A DNA stretch of 64,000 nt from Ectothiorhodospira marina (GTDB taxonomy: Bacteria; Pseudomonadota; Gammaproteobacteria; Ectothiorhodospirales; Ectothiorhodospiraceae), in the NCBI RefSeq assembly GCF_900109495.1, contig NZ_FOAA01000001.1:186001-250000 (forward strand). The letters are read 5' to 3'. Both the position numbers and the translations under genes were made by a program. Shown piece after piece: positions 1 to 8,838 of the stretch (positions are counted from its first letter, which is position 1; every line of letters starts with the position of its first letter). Under the pieces are notes generated by a model. It saw only the letters and a program-made list of their open reading frames with translations. It searched no databases and was not told the origin of the DNA.

Positions 1-85
1 CGCAGTGTCCCAGCCGGATCCGGCACGGCGCGTCCTTACCCGTGTGCCGGCCAACAGCCCCGGCGCCCACACCCCGCCCGCTGAA

Positions 86-2830
86 TCAGCGCCGGGCACG
101 CCGGCGCTGCAGCGCCACGATCCCTCCCAGGAGTAACAGGGCGGGGAGGTAGAACCACTCCGGCGCGGGTCGGTCTGCCGGTACCATCACCTCGGTCACG
201 TTCCACCCGGATTCCAGTCCCATGCGATCGGCCGGGCTGCCGAAGGAAACGAAGCTGATGCTCACCTGATCCCCCAGGGTCATCAACCCCAGGCCGGCAT
301 GGGTCAGTCGTTCCTCGCCAGGGCCGGGATCCCCCATGGGCAGCATCACCACCCGTTCCACCTCCCGGCCCTCCATGTCCATACCCTCCACGGCAAAGCG
401 CAATTGCCCGCCCCGGGGCGCCGCCTCGGCCACTTCCTGGATCTCTCCAGGGGGGAGGCGATCATATCGGGGCTCGATGCGGTCCATGAGCAGGTTGGGG
501 GCGAACAGTACCAGGGCAATGCCCAGCAACAGGATGGACTCGTGAATCCGGTTGCGGGTGAATAGCCAGCCCTGGGTGGCGGCGGCAAAGACCAGGATGC
601 CCACCAGCGCCCCGAAGACTGTGAGCAGCAACTGCCAGAGACTGTTCACGCCAATGAGCAGTAGCTGGGTGTTGAAGACGAACAGGAATGGCAGGGTCAC
701 CGTGCGCAGGCTGTAGATGAAGGCCTGCATACCGGTGCGGATCGGGTCGGCCCGGGAGACGGCGGCTGCCGCAAAGGAGGCCAGGCCCACCGGCGGCGTC
801 ACATCGGCCATGATGCCGAAATAGAACACGAACAGATGTGCGGCGATTAGCGGGATCAGCAGGCCATGCTGTGAGCCCAGTTCCACGATCACTGGTGCCA
901 TGAGCGTGGCCACGATGATGTAGTTGGCAGTGGTGGGCAGGCCCAGTCCCAGCACCAGACAGATCAGGCCGGTGAGCATGAGCATCAGCAGCAGGTTGCC
1001 GCCGGAGAGAAATCCCACCATATCGGTCATGGCCAAGCCGATGCCGGTCATGGCCACGGTGCCCACGATGATCCCGGCCGCAGCCGTGGCCACGCCGATC
1101 CCCACCATGTTGCGGGCCCCCTGAACCAGGCCGTTGGCCAGTTCATGGCCGCCCCGTAGCAGGGCGCGGGTGACCTGTCGGGCGGCCGGGTCATCCGGCG
1201 GCACATCGTTGGCAAACGCCCCTTGGCCCCGAAACAGCACGATCAAGGGCCGCTGGGTGAGCATGATGAAGACCATGAAGGCCACGGCCCAGAAGGCCGA
1301 GAGTCCCGGCGAGAGGCGCTCCACCACCAGGCACCAGACCAGGACCACCACCGGCAGCAGGAAGTGCAGGCCGCCCTGGATGGTGGATCGGGGATCGGGC
1401 AATTCCAGGTGGTCATCGTCCACCATCTGGACGGCCGGGGCGCGGCAGGCCGTCCACAGCAGACTAAGGTAGGCGGCCAGGACCAGCATGCCGATGATGT
1501 AGGGGGAGGCGTCGCCGCTCACGGCCTTGATCCAGCCCAGGCCGTAATACGTGGCCCCGGCCAGTACGAACAGCCCGGAGAGGGTCAGCCCCCAGGCGAT
1601 GAGGCGCCCGGTGACCGTGGTGGCCACCCGCCGGGGCAGGCCTTCCATGCCGGCCTTGAGGGCCTCGAGATGGACAATGTAGAACAGGGCGATATAGGCG
1701 ATCACCGCCGGCAGGAAGGCATGCCGGATCACCTCCACATAGGAGATGCCCACATATTCCACCATGAGAAAGGCGGCGGCGCCCATCACTGGTGGCATCA
1801 ACTGACCGTTCACGGAACTGCTCACCTCCACCGCCCCGGCCTTGTAGGCCGGAAACCCCACCCGTTTCATCAGCGGGATGGTGAAGGTGCCGGTGGTGAC
1901 CACGTTGGCGATGGACGAACCGGACACCATGCCGGTCATCCCCGAGGCCACTACTGCTGCCTTGGCAGGCCCGCCGCGCAGGTGCCCCAGGAGCGAGAAG
2001 GCCACCCGGATGAAATACCCGCCGGCGCCCGCCTTCTCCAGGAGGGCACCGAACAGCACGAACAGGAAGACAAAGCTGGTGGATACCCCCAGGGCGATCC
2101 CGAACACCCCCTCATTGGACAGCCACTGCTGCGACATGGCCCGTGCAAAAGAGGCCCCCCGATGGGCGATCAGATCCGGCATCCAGGGCCCGGCAAAGGT
2201 GTACACCAGAAAGATCACGGCGATCACCATCAATGCTGGCCCCAGCACCCGCCGCGTGGCCTCCAGCAACAGGGCCATGCCGATGCCGGCAATGATCAGG
2301 TCGGTCATTGTCGGTGCCCCTGGCCGTTGGGCCAGTGCCTCATGGAACAGGAACAGATACCCGGCACACAGAGCTGCCAGCAGGGCCAGCAGCCAGTCCA
2401 CGGCTGGCACCCGATCCAGCGTGGCCGGCCGCAGCAATGGCCACGCCGCCAGCAGCACCGCCGCACCCACGGTGGCAAACACCCCCGCCCGGGGCATCTC
2501 CTGCCAGACCTGATACCCGGCCAGCGCCCAGAGCCCCAACCCCACCAGAATGAAGAAATACCCCGCCAGCGGCCGCGTGCGTGCCATGGGGTTGACGGCG
2601 GGAAAGGCCAGGAAGGCCAGCAGCACGGCAAAGGCCAGATGGATGGACCGGGCCTTGGTCTCGGAGACGATGAACAGGTCAACCCAGTAGGGCAGGGGAG
2701 AGGCAATCCAGATCTGGAACAGCGACCAGGCCAGCGCCACCCCATAAATCAACCGCCGCGCCGCCACCCCCGGCTCCCGCGCCCCGGTCTCCACCTGCCC
2801 AGCCAGCATGCCCTGATGATCCGTCTGCAT
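86..2830 (-). CDS. TRAP transporter fused permease (4TM/12TM, TAXI type)
   Basis: This is an inner-membrane secondary transporter subunit of the TRAP family with the small (DctQ-like) and large (DctM-like) membrane parts fused in one chain of about 914 residues. It is hydrophobic almost throughout, with glycine-rich DctM-type stretches such as GLGLPTTANYI. The C-terminal part, after the last transport helices, resembles the DUF3394 domain with a PDZ-like segment that is typical of TAXI-associated permeases. I chose the ATG at 2830, preceded by AAAGGCG. Upstream in-frame codons lie in a repeat and would add a non-native proline-rich N-terminus. The substrate cannot be read from the sequence. 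No receptor gene is adjacent; the only TAXI receptor in view is about 8 kb away at 10582. Confidence 0.93.
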   Translation of the reverse strand: MQTDHQGMLAGQVETGAREPGVAARRLIYGVALAWSLFQIWIASPLPYWVDLFIVSETKARSIHLAFAVLLAFLAFPAVNPMARTRPLAGYFFILVGLGLWALAGYQVWQEMPRAGVFATVGAAVLLAAWPLLRPATLDRVPAVDWLLALLAALCAGYLFLFHEALAQRPGAPTMTDLIIAGIGMALLLEATRRVLGPALMVIAVIFLVYTFAGPWMPDLIAHRGASFARAMSQQWLSNEGVFGIALGVSTSFVFLFVLFGALLEKAGAGGYFIRVAFSLLGHLRGGPAKAAVVASGMTGMVSGSSIANVVTTGTFTIPLMKRVGFPAYKAGAVEVSSSVNGQLMPPVMGAAAFLMVEYVGISYVEVIRHAFLPAVIAYIALFYIVHLEALKAGMEGLPRRVATTVTGRLIAWGLTLSGLFVLAGATYYGLGWIKAVSGDASPYIIGMLVLAAYLSLLWTACRAPAVQMVDDDHLELPDPRSTIQGGLHFLLPVVVLVWCLVVERLSPGLSAFWAVAFMVFIMLTQRPLIVLFRGQGAFANDVPPDDPAARQVTRALLRGGHELANGLVQGARNMVGIGVATAAAGIIVGTVAMTGIGLAMTDMVGFLSGGNLLLMLMLTGLICLVLGLGLPTTANYIIVATLMAPVIVELGSQHGLLIPLIAAHLFVFYFGIMADVTPPVGLASFAAAAVSRADPIRTGMQAFIYSLRTVTLPFLFVFNTQLLLIGVNSLWQLLLTVFGALVGILVFAAATQGWLFTRNRIHESILLLGIALVLFAPNLLMDRIEPRYDRLPPGEIQEVAEAAPRGGQLRFAVEGMDMEGREVERVVMLPMGDPGPGEERLTHAGLGLMTLGDQVSISFVSFGSPADRMGLESGWNVTEVMVPADRPAPEWFYLPALLLLGGIVALQRRRARR

Positions 2831-2879
2831 TCCGTCAACGCCTTTCTGATCAGCCCAGTGGAAGAGGAGAGAGGTTAGT

Positions 2880-2965
2880 CCCTCTCCCGCTGGCGGGAGA
2901 GGGGTTGGGGTGAGGGTGGGAGCGGAGGGCACCACGCATCATCCTGCCCCCCGCTGCCCCTCATC
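2880..2965. repeat. Palindromic intergenic repeat, single unit
   Basis: A copy of the CCCTCTCCCGC..GGCGGGAGAGGGG palindrome followed by the TGAGGGTGGGAGCGGAGGGCA spacer type seen in the tandem array at 3385-3805. It lies between the TRAP permease start and the end of the DUF559 gene, whose stop codon falls in the repeat's right edge. Confidence 0.85.
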
Positions 2966-3308
2966 CCCGCCGGTCCAAAACCTCCCAAATCTGTCTGAGC
3001 ACACACTCCGTCTCTAACAGGATCTCATGATTCCAAAAGCGCAGCACCTCAAACCCCCGTTGCTCGAGAAACGCCGAACGCTCGGAGTCCCGCAAACAAC
3101 GATCCGCATGCTGTCCGCCGTCAGCCTCAATGATCAATCCTGCCTCGATGCAGACGAAGTCCACAATATAGGGGCCGATCACCTTCTGGCGCCTGAATTT
3201 AAGGCCCCACATTCGACGTCCCCTCAGGTGGTACCAGAGAAGATTTTCTGCGTCGGTGCTTTGTTGACGGAGTTCTTTGGCGTGCCTGTAAAGGCGGCTT
3301 TTGTCCAT
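2961..3308 (-). CDS. DUF559 endonuclease-like domain protein
   Basis: A protein of about 115 residues matching the DUF559 / very-short-patch-repair-like nuclease fold: an N-terminal RLYRHAKELRQQ helix, a basic GLKFRRQ segment, then the core DFVC..LIIEADGGQH with the acidic residues and histidine expected of a restriction-endonuclease-like active site. The ATG at 3308 has AAGGA 11 bases upstream. Reading further upstream only translates the neighbouring repeat array. Proteins of this family are common as stand-alone genes in proteobacteria and their role is not established. It sits directly between two blocks of the palindromic repeat family, which may be chance. Confidence 0.85.
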   Translation of the reverse strand: MDKSRLYRHAKELRQQSTDAENLLWYHLRGRRMWGLKFRRQKVIGPYIVDFVCIEAGLIIEADGGQHADRCLRDSERSAFLEQRGFEVLRFWNHEILLETECVLRQIWEVLDRRG

Positions 3309-3384
3309 TGAGTGACATTCCTTGTCATCAGTATTAGATCCAGCAAACGAAAACCCCATTGATTGCGCATCCTGCCCACCATCG

Positions 3385-3805
3385 CCCCTCATCCCCAGCC
3401 CTTCTCCCCCGAGGGGAGAAGGGAGCTTTGGCCCCTCTCCCGCTGGCGGGAGAGGGGTTGGGGTGAGGGTGGGAGCGGGGGGCACCATGCATCATCCTGC
3501 CCCCCGCCGCCCCTCATCCCCAGCCCTTCTCCCCCCGAGGGGAGAAGGGAGCTTTGGCCCCTCTCCCGCTGGCGGGAGAGGGGTTGGGGTGAGGGTGGGA
3601 GCGGGGGGCACCATGCATCATCCTGCCCCCCGCCGCCCCTCATCCCCAGCCCTTCTCCCCCGAGGGGAGAAGGGAGCTTTGGCCCCTCTCCCGCTGGCGG
3701 GAGAGGGGTTGGGGTGAGGGTGGGAGCGGAGGGCACCACGCATCATCCTGCCCCCCGCCGCTCCTTATCCCCAGCCCTTCTCCCCTCGGGGGAGAGGGGA
3801 GATTA
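3385..3805. repeat. Tandem array of a 125-126 bp compound palindromic repeat (about 3.4 copies)
   Basis: The same unit begins at about 3385, 3510, 3636 and 3761. Each unit carries two palindromes, CTTCTCCCCC/GAGGGGAGAAG and CCCCTCTCCCGC/GGCGGGAGAGGGG, joined by fixed spacers (GAGGGTGGGAGCGGRGGGCA and CATCATCCTGCCCCCCGC). The copies are nearly identical, so amplification is recent. The array separates the DUF559 gene from nusB and accounts for the roughly 540 bases without a gene. Confidence 0.95.
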
Positions 3806-3846
3806 CACTCCCTGCAAGGCACAACAGCCCATGAGGCCCTACTCCC

Positions 3847-4287
3847 TCACCGACGCAGCGCCCCACCGGCCACCTTGTCGATCACTCCATTGACGAACTT
3901 GTGGCCCTGGTCTGCACCATATTTCTTCGCCAGCGCCACTGCCTCATTGATGGCCACGCGGGTGGGCACATCCGGGCAATGATGCAACTCGAACGTGGCC
4001 AGGCGCAGGATGGAGCGCTCCACTGGATCCACCTGGGCCACCGGGCGGTCCAGAAAAGGGGCAATCAGCTCGTCCACCGACTCCACATTCTCCGTGACCC
4101 CCAAAAGCAGGTGACGGAAATGCTCCCAGTCTGCCCGCTCGGTTTCCGGGTCCTCCTCATACTCGGCCAGGATGTCCTTGGGGTGGTAATCGGTGAGCTG
4201 CCATTGGTACAGCGCCTGCATCGCCAGGCGGCGAGCGTGGCGGCGGGCGTGGGTGAGGCGCCGGTGTTGCAGGGCATCGGAATTCAT
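3847..4287 (-). CDS. nusB: Transcription antitermination factor NusB
   Basis: NusB binds boxA RNA with NusE (S10) in antitermination complexes, chiefly on rRNA operons. The 146-residue product has the usual length and the all-helical family pattern: [17 protein letters not shown] near the N-terminus, [18 protein letters not shown] in the middle, and [15 protein letters not shown] near the C-terminus. The start overlaps the ribH stop as ATGA, so the two are probably translationally coupled. nusB closes the riboflavin operon as in most gammaproteobacteria, but thiL and pgpA, which often follow, have been moved to 11.7-13.3 kb on the other strand. Confidence 0.97.
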   Translation of the reverse strand: MNSDALQHRRLTHARRHARRLAMQALYQWQLTDYHPKDILAEYEEDPETERADWEHFRHLLLGVTENVESVDELIAPFLDRPVAQVDPVERSILRLATFELHHCPDVPTRVAINEAVALAKKYGADQGHKFVNGVIDKVAGGALRR

Positions 4288-4766
4288 GCGCGCAGGGACC
4301 GGATCAGGCTGATCATCTCCAGGGCGCTCATGGCCGCATCGGCGCCCTTGTTGCCTGCCTTGGTCCCGGCCCGCTCGATGGCCTGTTCAATGGTGTCGGT
4401 GGTGAGCACGCCGAAGCTGATGGGCAGGCCATGCTCCAGCTGGATCTGGGCCAGGCCCTTGGCGGCCTCGCCGGCCACATAGTCGAAATGCGGCGTGGAG
4501 CCGCGGATCACGCAGCCCAGGGCGATCACGGCATCGTAGTGGCCGGACTGGGCCATCACCTTCACCGCCAGGGGCAGTTCGTAGGCGCCGGGTACACGCA
4601 CCACGGTGAGGTTCTCATCCGGCACGCCATGGCGACTCAGGGTGTCCTGAGCGCCTTCCAGCAGGCGCTCGACAATGAAGGAGTTGAAGCGGGACAGCAC
4701 CAGGCCGATCCGTGCCTCGGAGGTGGCGGTAAAGGTGCCTTCGATGGTTTGCAGGTTTGCAGTCAT
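4284..4766 (-). CDS. ribH: 6,7-dimethyl-8-ribityllumazine synthase
   Basis: The penultimate riboflavin enzyme condenses 5-amino-6-ribitylamino-uracil with 3,4-dihydroxy-2-butanone 4-phosphate. The 160-residue protein shows family signatures: [13 protein letters not shown] at the start, [14 protein letters not shown], and [15 protein letters not shown] with the catalytic-region histidine. It lies 15 bases after ribBA and overlaps nusB by four bases, so it is an internal gene of the rib operon and acts in the cytoplasm as an assembled capsid-like oligomer (family knowledge). Confidence 0.97.
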   Translation of the reverse strand: MTANLQTIEGTFTATSEARIGLVLSRFNSFIVERLLEGAQDTLSRHGVPDENLTVVRVPGAYELPLAVKVMAQSGHYDAVIALGCVIRGSTPHFDYVAGEAAKGLAQIQLEHGLPISFGVLTTDTIEQAIERAGTKAGNKGADAAMSALEMISLIRSLRA

Positions 4767-4781
4767 GACTGGGGTATTCCG

Positions 4782-5900
4782 TTAGCGTTCGTTGACGTAT
4801 TCCACCACCTCGAGCCCGAAACCGCCGAGCCCGTGGAAGCGTTTGGGGGCCGAAAGCAGGCGCATCCGGCTCACGCCCAAGTCCTTGAGGATCTGGGCGC
4901 CGATGCCATGGGTGCGCAGTTCGGCGGGTTCGTGGTCGTCCTGTCCGGATGATTGAGCCGGGCCATCGCCCAGGGCCATCTCCCGCAGACGGCGGACCCT
5001 CTCGCGATTGTTCACGGGTTTGTGGATGATCACCGCCACGCCACTGCCTTCCTGGGCAATGCGTTCCAGGGCGCCGCGCAGCGGCCAGCCGCAGCCCTCG
5101 CCCCGGTAGGCCAGGGTATCGCACAGGCTGCCGCCCAGGTGTACCCGCACCAGGGTGTCGTGATCGCCCCCCACGTCGCCTTTGACCATGGCATAGTGCA
5201 ACCCCTTGTCCAGGGCATCCTCGTAGGCCACCAGGCGAAAATCACCGAATTCGGTGGGGAAGGGGCATTCCGCCACCCGCTCCACGCTGCGCTCATTCTC
5301 GATGCGGTAGCGGATGAGGTGTTCAATGGTCCCCATCTTCAGGCCATGTTCCTCGGCAAAGCGCTCCAGATCCGGGCGGCGGGCCATGGAGCCGTCTTCG
5401 TTAAGGATCTCGACGATTACCGCCGCCGGCTCCAGGCCGGCCAGACGCGCCAGGTCGCAACCGGCCTCAGTGTGGCCGGCGCGCACCAGCACGCCGCCCG
5501 GCTGCGCCATGAGCGGGAAGATGTGGCCCGGCTGGACCAGGTCCTGGGGGGTGGCATCCGGCGCCACGGCGGTGCGCACGGTATGGGCTCGGTCATAGGC
5601 GGAGATGCCCGTGGTCACCCCCTCGGCGGCCTCGATGGAGACCGTGAAGTTGGTGCCATGCTTGTCATTGGTGTCCCCCACCATCAGCGGCAGGCGCAAC
5701 TGGCGGCAGCGTTCCCGGGTGAGGGTCAGGCAGATCAGGCCACGGCCAAAGCGGGCCATGAAGTTGATGTCCTCCGGGCGCACCCGGGAGGCCACCATGA
5801 GCAGATCGCCCTCGTTTTCGCGATCCTCGTCGTCGACGATGATCACCATTCGCCCCTGGCGCAGGTCTTCGATGATGTCTTCGGTGCTATTGAATGCCAT
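4782..5900 (-). CDS. ribBA: RibB-type DHBP synthase fused to a degenerate GTP cyclohydrolase II-like domain (RibBA/RibBX)
   Basis: The N-terminal half (about residues 1-200 of 372) is a complete 3,4-dihydroxy-2-butanone 4-phosphate synthase: [11 protein letters not shown] acidic loop, [11 protein letters not shown] and ILNEDGSM. The C-terminal half aligns with GTP cyclohydrolase II, but the zinc-ligand region reads [20 protein letters not shown] instead of the canonical three-cysteine ECLTGD..RCDCG pattern. That half has probably lost cyclohydrolase activity, as described for RibBX proteins. A separate RibA would then be needed elsewhere. The ATG at 5900 was chosen because family similarity starts at [10 protein letters not shown]; upstream in-frame sequence looks non-coding. 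Confidence 0.94.
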   Translation of the reverse strand: MAFNSTEDIIEDLRQGRMVIIVDDEDRENEGDLLMVASRVRPEDINFMARFGRGLICLTLTRERCRQLRLPLMVGDTNDKHGTNFTVSIEAAEGVTTGISAYDRAHTVRTAVAPDATPQDLVQPGHIFPLMAQPGGVLVRAGHTEAGCDLARLAGLEPAAVIVEILNEDGSMARRPDLERFAEEHGLKMGTIEHLIRYRIENERSVERVAECPFPTEFGDFRLVAYEDALDKGLHYAMVKGDVGGDHDTLVRVHLGGSLCDTLAYRGEGCGWPLRGALERIAQEGSGVAVIIHKPVNNRERVRRLREMALGDGPAQSSGQDDHEPAELRTHGIGAQILKDLGVSRMRLLSAPKRFHGLGGFGLEVVEYVNER

Positions 5901-5961
5901 GTTCAGCCGGTGTTCGAATCCAGGGGTGATCGGGCCATGCGGCCCGAGGGGGGTGGGATGG

Positions 5962-6297
5962 TTACATTTGCTGGCGGCGTTCGGCCACAAAACCCAGAAT
6001 CAGGAAGGCCCCGGCCACGGTGGGCGCAAGCCAGAGGGTATCCACCATCATCAGCCCCTGAGCCACCCAGGGGGCCAGGAAAACCGCGATGGCACCAAAG
6101 CCGAACGCGCACATCAATACAAACACGATCAGACGCAACACCAGTGGATAGGGGCGCACCGCGGCCTTGACCGCGCGCAGGATGTCCTGGCCATACACCA
6201 CCAGTAGCGTGGCCACCAGTGCCAGGGCAATCTGCCCGATATAACCACGCAGCCAGGTGCCGGCCTGCATTAAGATGTCGTTGATCCAGTCCATCAC
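5962..6297 (-). CDS. DUF3392 family inner-membrane protein
   Basis: A 111-residue hydrophobic protein with about three predicted membrane segments ([35 protein letters not shown] and [16 protein letters not shown]) and a basic C-terminus. It resembles the DUF3392 family of small gammaproteobacterial membrane proteins. The function is unknown. It lies between ribE and ribBA with short gaps on both sides, so it is probably co-transcribed with the riboflavin genes. A role in flavin transport is possible but there is no direct sequence support. Confidence 0.8.
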   Translation of the reverse strand: MMDWINDILMQAGTWLRGYIGQIALALVATLLVVYGQDILRAVKAAVRPYPLVLRLIVFVLMCAFGFGAIAVFLAPWVAQGLMMVDTLWLAPTVAGAFLILGFVAERRQQM

Positions 6298-6333
6298 GGT
6301 TCCGATTGAAAATACGCCGATGTGATAGGCGTC

Positions 6334-6990
6334 TTATTTCAGAAAGCCATGCTCGGCCAGGAACGCCTCGCTGATGCCTTGTTGGGAGTGAGCGGCCTTA
6401 TCTCCCAGCAACAGGCGTTCCAGGTAGCGGGCAATGATATCCACTTCAATGTTCACACGGGTACCCACACGATAGCCATGGATGATGGTCTCCTGCTGGG
6501 TGTGGGGCACGATGTTCACGGTGAACACGGCACCGTCCACGGTATTCACCGTCAGGCTCACCCCGTCGATGCAGACGGAACCCTTGGGGGCGATGTAGCG
6601 GGCCAGATCATCCGGCACGCGCACATGATAACGCCAGGAGCGCGCCTCCTGCTCCACGGCCGTCACCTCGCCCAGACCGTCCACGTGACCGCTCACCAAA
6701 TGCCCGCCCAGGCGCGTGGTGGGCGTGAGGGCCTTTTCCAGGTTGACCGGGTCGCCAATGCCCAGCGCCCCCAGGGAGGTCTTGGACAGGGTCTCCCGGG
6801 ACACATCGGCCACAAAACCGTCGCCGGGCAGGGCCACCGCCGTCAGGCACACCCCGTTCACGGCGATGCTATCGCCCAGTTGCACATCGCTCAGGTCCAG
6901 CTTGCCAGTGCGCAGAGTCAGGCGGCTGTCACCGCCCCGGTCTTCTGTGGCACCCAGGGTGCCCACGGACTGGATGATACCTGTAAACAT
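6334..6990 (-). CDS. ribE: Riboflavin synthase alpha chain
   Basis: Catalyses dismutation of two lumazines to riboflavin. The 218-residue chain shows two lumazine-binding repeats: MFTGIIQ..VNGVCLTAV in the first and GHLVSGHVDG..IDGVSLTVN in the second, and it ends with a short tail (YLERLLLG..) expected for the trimerisation helix. The usual length and clean start at MFTGII make the call secure. It is the first rib gene downstream of a repeat block that separates it from ribD. Confidence 0.97.
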   Translation of the reverse strand: MFTGIIQSVGTLGATEDRGGDSRLTLRTGKLDLSDVQLGDSIAVNGVCLTAVALPGDGFVADVSRETLSKTSLGALGIGDPVNLEKALTPTTRLGGHLVSGHVDGLGEVTAVEQEARSWRYHVRVPDDLARYIAPKGSVCIDGVSLTVNTVDGAVFTVNIVPHTQQETIIHGYRVGTRVNIEVDIIARYLERLLLGDKAAHSQQGISEAFLAEHGFLK

Positions 6991-7032
6991 GGAAGGGGTC
7001 TCCGGGTGATCTTCAGGGCCTGATTCTCATCG

Positions 7033-7145
7033 AGCCCCTCTCCCCCGCGGGGAGAGGGGTTGGGGTGAGGGGAGAGGGGTGGCACAGTGCCTGCCTCATC
7101 CCCCTCATCCCCGACCCTTCTCCCCCGAGGGGAGAAGGGAGCTTC
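7033..7145. repeat. Palindromic repeat pair between ribD and ribE
   Basis: One CCCCTCTCCCCC/GGGGAGAGGGG palindrome at about 7035-7060 and one CTTCTCCCCCGAGGGGAGAAG at about 7118-7138, joined by a spacer containing GGCACAGTGCCTGCC, itself a short dyad also seen at 12738. The remaining bases up to the ribD stop at 7200 show no gene. Confidence 0.85.
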
Positions 7146-7199
7146 TATAGCTGAACCTGAGCTCTTTCGCGTTAAGATACAGGATTATCCATCCAGGGA

Positions 7200-8321
7200 T
7201 CACGTCGCTGAAGGGCGCGCCGTCACCCGCCAGTCCCGGCCCACCGGGCGGATCTCCCGGATTTCCAGGGGAATGCGGTCGGCCATGTGCTGGATGGGCA
7301 GGTCCAACAGGCCCCGTGCATCGCCGCCCATGAGATGGGGCGCCAGATAGACAACCAACTCGTCCACATACCCCGCCTGCATCAGGGCCCCCGACAGCCG
7401 CGGGCCCGCCTCCACATGCACCTCGTTGACCTCCAGCGCTGCCAGCGCCGTGAGCACGGTGGTCAGATCCAGATGGCCATGGGCCTCGCGCACGCCCTGT
7501 ACCCGGGCCCCGGTAGCGGCCAGACGCGCCTGGAGTGCCTCCACGTGGTGCTCGGCGGTGAACACCTGCACCGGGGCCTCATCCTGGAACAAGCGTGCCC
7601 GGGGAAACAGCTGGCCCTGACGATCCAGCACCACCCGCAGCGGCTGGTTCACGCTCCCCGCCACCCCAAGGTCGGCGGCGCTGATGCGCCGGTTGAGCCG
7701 GGGGTCATCGGCCAGCACCGTACCCATGCCGGTGAGCAGGGCGGAGGCCCGTGCCCTCAGGCGTTGCACATCCTGGCGTGCAGCCTCGCCGGTGATCCAC
7801 CGGCTCTCGCCGGAGGCCATGGCGGTGCGCCCATCCAGGCTGGCAGCCAGTTTCACGCGCACCCAGGGGCGCCGGCGCTGCATGCGACTGATGAAACCCG
7901 GGTTAAGGTCATGGGCGGCCTCGGCCATCAGGCCATGGGCGATGCTCACCCCCGAGCGGCGCAGGCGCTCCAGCCCCTGGCCGGACACCAGGGGGTTGGG
8001 GTCTTCCATGGCCACCACCACCCGGCTCACACCGGCCGTCAGCAGGGCATCCACGCAGGGTGGGGTGCGCCCATGGTGATTGCAGGGTTCCAGGGTGACG
8101 TAGACCGTGCTGTCCCGCGCCTGCTCGCCGGCCGCACGCAGCGCCCGGACCTCGGCATGGGCCTCCCCCGCACGGGCATGGTAGCCCTCACCGACCACTT
8201 GTCTGCCGCGCACCACCACGCAGCCCACCCGCGGGTTGGGGTCGGTGGTGTACAGGCCCATGGCCGCCAACTGCAGGGCTCGGGCCATGAAGCGGTGATC
8301 GTCAGGGGTGAAGTCGTTCAT
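7200..8321 (-). CDS. ribD: Bifunctional diaminohydroxyphosphoribosylaminopyrimidine deaminase / 5-amino-6-(5-phosphoribosylamino)uracil reductase
   Basis: Carries out the second and third steps of riboflavin synthesis. Residues 1-145 form a zinc-dependent deaminase domain, with the HAE signature in AGEAHAEVRAL and the PCNHHGRTPPC zinc motif. Residues 150-373 form the NADPH-dependent reductase, with VRVKLAASLDGRTAM and the GMGTVLADDPRLN segment. Length (373) is typical. It follows nrdR, the standard gammaproteobacterial order. The ATG at 8321 has no good ribosome binding site; a start at residue 12 (MARALQLA) is possible. Confidence 0.96.
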   Translation of the reverse strand: MNDFTPDDHRFMARALQLAAMGLYTTDPNPRVGCVVVRGRQVVGEGYHARAGEAHAEVRALRAAGEQARDSTVYVTLEPCNHHGRTPPCVDALLTAGVSRVVVAMEDPNPLVSGQGLERLRRSGVSIAHGLMAEAAHDLNPGFISRMQRRRPWVRVKLAASLDGRTAMASGESRWITGEAARQDVQRLRARASALLTGMGTVLADDPRLNRRISAADLGVAGSVNQPLRVVLDRQGQLFPRARLFQDEAPVQVFTAEHHVEALQARLAATGARVQGVREAHGHLDLTTVLTALAALEVNEVHVEAGPRLSGALMQAGYVDELVVYLAPHLMGGDARGLLDLPIQHMADRIPLEIREIRPVGRDWRVTARPSAT

Positions 8322-8351
8322 GGGAGGGCTTGGGGAGAGGGGAGGGAGGAT

Positions 8352-8822
8352 TCAATCCTGGTTGCCCTGGGGGTCCTTTTCCAGGCGTTCGACGACCTCG
8401 CGAAAGGCCTGTACATCGGCAAAACTCAGGTACACCGAGGCAAAACGGATATAGGCCACCTGATCCAGACCCTGCAGCTCCTCCATCACCCATTCGCCAA
8501 TGCGCCGGGCCGGGAGTTCCCGCTCCCCTTGGCTCATGGCCTTGTGCTTGATGCGGGCCAGGGCGGCCTCGACCCGATCCGTGGGCACGGGGCGTTTTTC
8601 CAGTGCATGCATCACACCGGCGCGCAGCTTACCCTCGTTGAAGGGCTCGCGCCCCCCATCGCGCTTGACCACCCGGGGCAGGTTCAACTCCGCCCCTTCA
8701 AAGGTGGTGAAGCGGTCACCGCAGGCCGCGCATTCCCGGCGGCGGCGCACCTGCTCGCCCTCGCCGGCCAGCCGTGAATCCACCACCCGAGTATCCGGGG
8801 CACCGCAGTAGGGACACTTCAT
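8352..8822 (-). CDS. nrdR: Transcriptional repressor NrdR
   Basis: Nucleotide-sensing repressor of ribonucleotide reductase genes. The 156-residue product has the zinc ribbon with cysteines at 3, 6, 31 and 34, the RRRREC and FTTFE motifs, and an ATP-cone from about residue 49 ([16 protein letters not shown]). GAGGAGG lies upstream of the ATG. It probably heads the operon that continues into ribD. Two repeat blocks lie between it and glyA. Confidence 0.97.
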   Translation of the reverse strand: MKCPYCGAPDTRVVDSRLAGEGEQVRRRRECAACGDRFTTFEGAELNLPRVVKRDGGREPFNEGKLRAGVMHALEKRPVPTDRVEAALARIKHKAMSQGERELPARRIGEWVMEELQGLDQVAYIRFASVYLSFADVQAFREVVERLEKDPQGNQD

Positions 8823-8838
8823 CAGGTTGCAACCTCCT

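Noticed and set aside
1223-2878. 551-residue open frame on the plus strand opposite the TRAP permease
   Set aside because: It is rich in H, G, P and Q with no recognisable motif, the typical look of a GC-rich antisense shadow; the opposite strand has a well conserved transporter.
3322-3893. Plus-strand proline-rich frames across the tandem repeats
   Set aside because: They only translate the 125-bp repeat and have no independent ribosome site or conserved domain.
4782-8321. FMN riboswitch controlling the rib genes
   Set aside because: I looked for the conserved RFN-element segments upstream of nrdR, ribD, ribE, ribBA and ribH and did not see them; the gaps hold repeats instead.
7287-8777. 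496-residue plus-strand frame opposite ribD and nrdR
   Set aside because: Low-complexity H/G/A/Q composition and complete overlap with two clear genes on the other strand.
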